Assembly (NCBI GenBank): GCA_032622095.1
Contig: CP136063.1
Coordinates: forward strand, 87,893,980-87,957,979
Length of the DNA stretch: 64,000 nucleotides
Direction: 5' to 3'
From: Siphonodentalium dalli
Taxonomy: Eukaryota; Mollusca; Scaphopoda; Gadilida; Siphonodentaliidae
Shown here: one piece after another, positions 58,436-64,000 of the stretch
Position numbering within the stretch: the first letter of the stretch is position 1
Layout of the letters: every line of letters starts with the position of its first letter
Translations under genes and position numbers: made by a program
Notes under the pieces: model-generated
Database searches by the model: none
Seen by the model: the letters and a program-made list of their open reading frames with translations, nothing else
What the model was told of the DNA's origin: nothing

Positions 58436-58716
58436 GTACCTCGGGATGTCAAGCACATACCAACACATACCAGCTGAGATGGAGTACCAGAGAGACGCAC
58501 CGATTGACCCGATCAAAGAAAGAGTAGACTGTTCTAGTACCGAATTTCTTGCTCCCAAACAGAGGGAGATTTGTCGGAAAGAGGAGAAATTAGTGGACGT
58601 TATAAAAAATGGCGCAGCGCTGGCCATCAGAGAATGCCAACACCAGTTTCTACTTCGTCGTTGGAATTGTTCTACATATAACACATCAAATGTTTTCGGG
58701 AAACTTCTCGAGAAAG
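58436..58716 (+). CDS. Wnt: Wnt gene, exon 2
   Basis: Acceptor TTTCATAATTCCAG ends at 58435; donor AAAG|GTCAGT at 58717. The 281 bases complete the Trp codon of exon 1 and encode residues 26-118 of the joined protein. Wnt hallmarks: cysteines at about 57, 71, 92 and 103; the spaced motif FLAPKQREICRK; GAALAIRECQHQF; RRWNCST with an N-glycosylation site; a second site NTS; and VFGKLLEKG, which in Wnts is followed by TRE..F in the next exon. Entry phase 2 and exit phase 1 match vertebrate Wnt exon 2. By eye it is nearest the group with FGK/FGR after RRWNCS (Wnt4/5/7/WntA), with YLG..SS recalling Wnt4; the subfamily is not decided. Later exons (palmitoylated Ser region, C-terminal cysteines) were not found in the remaining 5.3 kb and should lie beyond the window. 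Acts as a secreted ligand in Wnt signalling. Confidence 0.95.
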
Positions 58717-60145
58717 GTCAGTATATATATTACATGTTTATGTTAATATTACAAGGCCATTCGACAGTATATAGGTCGATGACTTATAAATAACTGCATA
58801 TGTCTGGTGCTATATTTACCAGGGTCGATAAAACTAATTTCAACCATGCATATCCGTAATTTTTTCATTTAAAATTTTAGACTGTAATGACCATCAATCG
58901 GATTTGGTTCACTCACATGGGGTGTTAGTTTGGAGATGTCCAACCAAATAGAAAGTGTGAGTTATCAGTTGGAAAATTCTGATTCCAGCTGACTCCAGGG
59001 GGACGGGATGCCAATGAAGAGTTAGGATGTTTTGGTTTACAATGGGGGTGGGGGCAATTGGAAATTCTAAGTTGACAACCACAACCAAGACCCTCTATTC
59101 ATGTCCCTGTTAGTTACCAACGATAATATGACTCGTACGTGACACGTAGTGGAGCAACCACACATGATGTGCCTCAAATTTGCCTTTTTTCGGCGACATA
59201 ACGCTAAGAATAATTTATGTAACAGCATGTAGTGGTCACGACGGAGACGACATGCCAACTTGACAAGACATGTCGTGGATTGTAAAATCTTGTTTGGATT
59301 CTCGTCATGACTTCTTCATTTTTCGTTTTCATTAAGCGAACCAACGAAATTGGTCTAAATTAAATTAATAGACCTAAATCACATGTGAATTCTTCGTGAA
59401 GAAGTTACTTTGATTTTTATCGCGATGCTTCATTTCCAATTCCGCGTTTTTTTGTTTTGCAATCTCCACACGGTTGCTAACCGGAAGTCACGTGACAATT
59501 TCTCCAAAATCTATACCCGCGATCTTGAAAAATCACTGATGGATATATAGAAAAAAATATATGACGTCATTCACCTGCCTTATATAGGTATAAGCACCAT
59601 TGGTGGTTGCTATAACTTGATTCATGTATATCTACAGGTCTTCTTGTATATTGATAAAACAATCGACTTCTACTGCACACACAGCTTCATTCGTATCGTA
59701 AATGAAAAACAGTCTGATGATGCATTGCATGCCAGAATCAGCAGACCGTATATCATACATTTTAATAGCGACTGAGGCTTGAAAGTATAGTAGGCCTACT
59801 GTATCTAAATTCTCCCTTACCACAGGGCTGTCACCAATCATATCGCGGACATCACAGTCATGTTTGCGAACCTTTTCAGATCACCCGGCATCCATGAAGT
59901 TCGTTCATGTCGTCACCTACTGTGTGCATCGCAATCGTTTCGTTGTGGCCCTGGTTGATTGTTGTTACGTTATTCTCGGGTACTCATTTGCAAATATGTC
60001 TCAATGACATAAGCTCATGTAAAATTGTGCCTTTAGCAACTGAGACGCATGCTTAGGAATGGGATTTCTTTGTTAAATGTTTGTTACATAATGGACTGCA
60101 TGAAATAATTATAGCTTACATTTATATTGGCGTGCAGAATTTTTT
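58717..60145 (+). other. Wnt intron 2, first part; repeat S copy at 58840-59100
   Basis: GGTCGATAAAACTAATTTCA..GACCATCAATCGG and CAGTTGGAAAATTCTG match repeat S. No TREAAF-type Wnt exon was found on reading the + strand. A TCACGTGAC E-box lies near 59488. Confidence 0.45.
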
Positions 60146-60415
60146 GGGGTAGACAAGCCTTGAAATAGGGTGTCTGTCATTTGCAGAATGAGGTTCCCAG
60201 AGGTTGAATTTAGTGATGCTACCCCGCATAGCGGGCTAGCATCACCAAATTCACCCTCTTTGAACCTCATTCTGCTGAGGTGTAAGCAGAATGAGGTCCC
60301 CAGAGGGTGAATTTGGTGATGCTAGCCCGCTATGCGGGGTAGCATCACTAAATTCACCCTCTGGGGACCTCATTCTGCAAATGACAGGCACACTATTTCA
60401 AGGCTTGGGGGTAGA
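60146..60415. mobile_element. 254 bp nested-palindrome element with exact 8 bp target duplication (family F)
   Basis: Body 60154-60407; GGGGTAGA is duplicated at 60146-60153 and 60408-60415. Ends CAAGCCTTGAAATAG and CTATTTCAAGGCTTG. Two 93 bp hairpins, 60183-60275 and 60286-60378, are each self-complementary (GCAGAATGAGGT ... ACCTCATTCTGC, with GCTACCCCGC/GCGGGCTAGC at the tip) and are reverse complements of each other, joined by a 10 bp linker. Eight-base duplication and CA..TG ends suggest hAT-type transposition (inference). The frame 60291-60599 starts in the repeat and is not a gene. Fragment copy at 32010-32095. Confidence 0.88.
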
Positions 60416-62095
60416 TTCTTTCTGGACACTCTGCATCACGAGTGCTTGCCTGTTGATGTTATACTATAGCACTTCTGATGTATATTACATAGAACGTATA
60501 TCAACGCAAACAAAAGAAGATAAGTTCCCACGGACTCGTGCCCATGAAGATAAAGTTCGATTATCTATACATAATGGTGGATATTTTCTACCAGTTTAAC
60601 TTTTCATGACACCAGCTCTCGTACCTGTACTCTGATATTGGCAGTTGACAATACTTGACATTGACACCAAAATACTGATATCAGATCCAGATTTGCACAA
60701 TGTGTGAAATTGAGTTTAAATAACCTTTCGACATTTTAATATCTCAAACAAACACATACTCGTCTTACCACAGTCCACAGTTTATTCCACCCGAGGGAGT
60801 TTTAATACGGGTGTTTGTTTCTTTGTTGGGAGCTGTTTATTTTACCTTCATTGACAGGCAGGGCACACATGAGCATAGCTGGGCTAAACACAGATTACAA
60901 TTGTTCAGAACTTGTGACAGCAGTTTCGAACGAACCATCAGCAACGTCCGATAACTTCCCACCTGTCCTGCCACAAAAGGTCGCTTGTTTGGCACACTCG
61001 GGACCCCTGAGGCAATATCACATCCTGGATTCACAGTGGGGCAAGATCCGCCCATCAGTGGCCTACATTCATTAATTGGTTTGAGGGGTGGGTACATCCA
61101 TGAGAGAAAATAGCAACTTACCCATCAGCCCTATGTATACGTATAGTATTGGGGCGCATATTTACGTGTATGTTATTTATTGTCCCCCGAACTTTGAAAA
61201 GACTATATAGAACTGATATTCGTCCGTCTGTTCGTCCTTCCGTCCGTCCTGATTTGGGTACCTTAACTGTGAAATCAACTCACCCTACAGTTCGTATCAT
61301 ATTTACTTAACACTTCAGGATATTTTTACAGTCACATGATAACATACGGACACTGGTACTGGCGTATCTATCAGAGATATGAAGGCACGGACTCAGTACC
61401 AGCGTGCATTGCTTCAAATGCACTTGCTTCAGTGAGCTTGAACAAATTCTCATTATTTCTTATCGAAATGATCATGTACTAATCGGAATGGCACATTGAG
61501 ATGTCCCGGATCATTCATGTCCGACAATGTTCTAGTCAGTGTGTTCATAAGCATATGAACCAACCTTTCGACATTTTAAGCATATGAACCACATTGATCA
61601 ATGTGTTCAGAGACTTATGAACACATTGACACAGGGCGTGTGTTTATCGTAACGCTATGGGAAAAGCGGAAGCAATATGAAGTGTATATGTAAATATGTG
61701 AAGTTAGTTGCAAGCAAGTACATGTGTTCAAAATCTTACCTGCACCGAACAGCTGTATACATATTTATGTTGAATATCTTGAGTTTGCAACATGGGTAGA
61801 TGTTTATCGATGTATGTTTTCCACGGGAGACTACTCTTCCGGAACACTTGTTGATGTGGGGTGAGGTATTCCGCCGATTCCATTTATCACAAGATCATAA
61901 TAAACAATTAGAGAAGAAATGTTTTTCGTTTTACTTTTGGCCAGCGTTTGTCAGAGCTTGTCAAATGCTTCGGATTATCGCAGCCGAGTAACATACTCAA
62001 TATATCGCTTTGTTTATTAAAACATCCCACGACAGGTGCGCGGTCTGACGCCCGTGCCAGTTTATGCGAGCCATCGGTTACACGCATACGTCTGT
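60416..62095. other. Intronic; small inverted repeat at 61536-61625
   Basis: GTGTTCATAAGCATATGAACC recurs in direct and inverted form (TGTGTTCAGAGACTTATGAA) at 61539-61620. CGTCCGTC microsatellite at about 61220-61250. Frames 60815-61075 and 61800-61991 have protein-like composition but no recognised motif. Confidence 0.35.
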
Positions 62096-62680
62096 ATCCC
62101 AGACAGAGACGTGGCTAGAGGGTCATTGGGGTGCCAGCTTGGAATTTTCAACTCACTTTACAGCTCGCCCACCAGACCGACATTTCCTCGAAATTGCATT
62201 TCCAGCCCCACCCTTTGGGTTTAAATTTTCAATTGATGACCATTTATTTCCAACATAAATAACAGAAATTAGGACAATATTCGGATTCTGGTTGTCCTCT
62301 AGATGAGAGCTATGATTTTTTTTCCGAATTTCATTTAAAAACATGGCCGTCAGCGCCAATATTGGATTTCAGATTTGAAACCATCGTCACACCCTGCAGC
62401 CCACCTTTATTGGCGATGTTTCGAAAATTTACAGGCACGTTTAGAATCACCTCTACATGGGAGCTATCGAATTTGAACGATTTTCGATGAAAAACATGGC
62501 CACCGGCAGCCATCTTGGATTTTATTCTTTGTGTGACTATATCTTTCGGCACACCCTATAACCAACATTTTCCACCAGATTGATCGTAGACTTCATACGG
62601 ATCTTCGGGTTGACCTCTAATTGGGAGCTGTATTTTTTTTTTAATATGACCGTCAGCGGCCATCTTGGATTTTACACTTC
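62096..62680 (+). repeat. Repeat S fragment and GGCCATCTTGG block, copy 3
   Basis: CAGAGACGTGGCTAGAGGG at 62101 begins a repeat S fragment. From 62290 three units carry AAACATGGCC..CAGCG/GGC, CATCTTGGATTT and GTGACTATATCTTTCGGCACA, as at 23613 and 54347. Minus-strand frames here are translations of the repeat. Confidence 0.7.
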
Positions 62681-63279
62681 AAGGCCCACTTAATTTTTGA
62701 ACCCCCAGATCACATATATAAAATATATGCCATATTATATACCATTTGAAAGAGGAAGCTGCAAAAACATTGTATTATCAACTTATCAAGTGTAATAAAC
62801 TGTGAAATGTTTTTGTTGAGTTACGGGCGTGTTTTTGTGCTTAAGTTCCATCTGAACTTGTTATGCAAAGTGTATTTTTTCAATGGAGGGACGAATAACT
62901 CTATATTTTGAAAATAGAGTTATTCCCCTTCCATTGAAAATACATTTTTAGTTTGAATCATGTTGCATTCTGGGAGCCATAACGGGGGGATATCTTTATG
63001 ATTTCAGCTGTTTTCTACTTCTCTATGGGCATCTTCTGAGACACATATGTTTCAAATGGTGATGAATTACAGTATTTTAATCATTTTTTATGGCATAGAT
63101 TATTATTAAAAATGTTGATAAATAACACGTTTGGGAAATGTGATACCATAGTTGACAGTGATTAGCATTATTTTGTGGCAATTAATCGATTCTGATAACT
63201 AATGCGTATTTTAAACAAATTCGGTTGTTGTTGTATCCTGATGATATGGGAACCGTCTGATCGGAATGAGTACCTTTAA
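62676..63279 (+). repeat. Family C copy fused to the right half of a family B copy
   Basis: 62676-63110 runs from AAGGCCCACTTAATTTTTG through the inner inverted repeat (CAATGGAGGGACGAATAAC / TTATTCCCCTTCCATTG) to TTTTATGGCATAGATTATTA. At about 63112 it changes into the family B interior (AATGTTGATAAATAACACG) and ends at GTACCTTTAA (63276-63279 TTAA). A chimera of the two, like that at 7325-7745. Confidence 0.7.
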
Positions 63280-64000
63280 ATATTTAGACTGTTCACAATA
63301 AAATTATAGTATACTGAGTCGTGTGAACACTTTAGCCAAACTTAGACCAAATAAACTTGGCGTGGATGCTTAGCGGGGGTATTATATATTACTCATTAGG
63401 TGCGGGCATGTTAGTCTTGCAGGATATGCCTCCTTCATATTCGAGTCTTGAACTCATGGACGAAACTTGGCAAGCGAGATAAGGCAAATTGTATAATCGT
63501 CTAGACACAATTTATCAGAATATTGAGTAATTATATTGATTGACATATTGTTGTGGGAAACATTATTTTGTAGGAAATATTGACAGAAATATCTGTGGAC
63601 ACGTGGTGCTGCCATGTTACCGTCAGATCGCCCACCTGTGGCCGAGATATCACCAACTCTTGTGAAAACATCGGCTCCGTGATTCAGGGAAACGATTATC
63701 TTGGCCATATTTCAACAAAGTGGTTGTTGCTACAGGAAGATATTGTCATACAGCTGAAGATTTAACCCTTGGTTAGATGCGGAAGCAATTTTCAGTTATA
63801 AGAGTATGATGTTATTGGTTTAATCCTGATTTGCATTAATGCTCAAATCATAAGCAGACGGCAGACAGAGAAGTCCCTTTATATTCAACTGTAGGAATGT
63901 ACAAATAATTTCGACAGAACGCTGTTAATATTTAACACTTTAATCCGTTATATAAAATTATTATGTTAGCCAGATTCACCATATATAGTAAAACCATAAT
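63280..64000. other. No recognisable gene (Wnt intron 2 continues)
   Basis: Overlapping short frames on both strands at 63454-63765 carry no motif. Nothing else is seen to the right edge. Confidence 0.3.

Noticed and set aside
61800-61991. 63-codon frame (..WGEVFRRFHLSQDHNK..) as a further Wnt exon
   Set aside because: No Wnt cysteine or motif, wrong phase, ends in a stop codon.

Overview
The window is metazoan nuclear DNA, AT-rich and gene-poor, from what is probably a marine invertebrate. The evidence is a Wnt gene split by a 22.6 kb intron, one intact C2H2 zinc-finger gene, relics of three non-LTR retrotransposons, one complete tRNA-type SINE with target duplications, and an unusually dense load of small foldback/inverted-repeat elements. 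The species cannot be named from the sequence. The SINE type and repeat style would fit a lophotrochozoan or invertebrate deuterostome, but that is inference. There are no bacterial operons, no CRISPR array and no convincing tRNA or rRNA gene.

Genes. (1) 13980-15191 (+): a single-exon, 403-residue protein with eight C2H2 zinc fingers, one isolated at the N-terminus and seven clustered at the C-terminus. (2) A Wnt ligand gene on the + strand. Exon 1 is 35729-35802 (signal peptide, donor GTAAGT). Exon 2 is 58436-58716 (RRWNCS motif, phase-matched acceptor and donor). The remaining exons lie beyond the right edge. (3) A possible internal exon at 43781-43995, inside the Wnt intron, with strong splice signals but no secure family.

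Layout. 1-9.9 kb: TTAA-flanked inverted-repeat elements and two broken LINEs (about 1.0-1.7 kb and 5.0-6.8 kb). 10.1-10.95 kb: two arrays of short palindromes. 11-15.2 kb: quiet flank and the zinc-finger gene. 16-24.1 kb: dispersed repeats, a LINE 3' end (20.9-21.1 kb) and a GGCCATCTTGG repeat block. 25.2-29.4 kb: TTAGTCA-type palindromes, the SINE (26220-26508) and a 1 kb array of TGATATCA palindromes. 30-34 kb: foldback elements, including a perfect 74 bp hairpin with 9 bp target duplications, and a 141 bp TC microsatellite. 35-58.7 kb: the Wnt gene from a CCAAT-rich 5' flank through its first intron, which carries many MITEs. 58.7-64 kb: the start of the next Wnt intron, with a nested-palindrome element at 60154-60407.

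The most distinctive property is self-complementarity at every scale: arrays of 8-28 bp palindromes, 69-93 bp palindromes present twice in inverted orientation inside transposon-like units (50958-51350, 60154-60407), and several foldback elements whose exact 8 or 9 bp, or TTAA, target duplications can be read directly. Non-coding stretches with nothing recognisable are listed as such.
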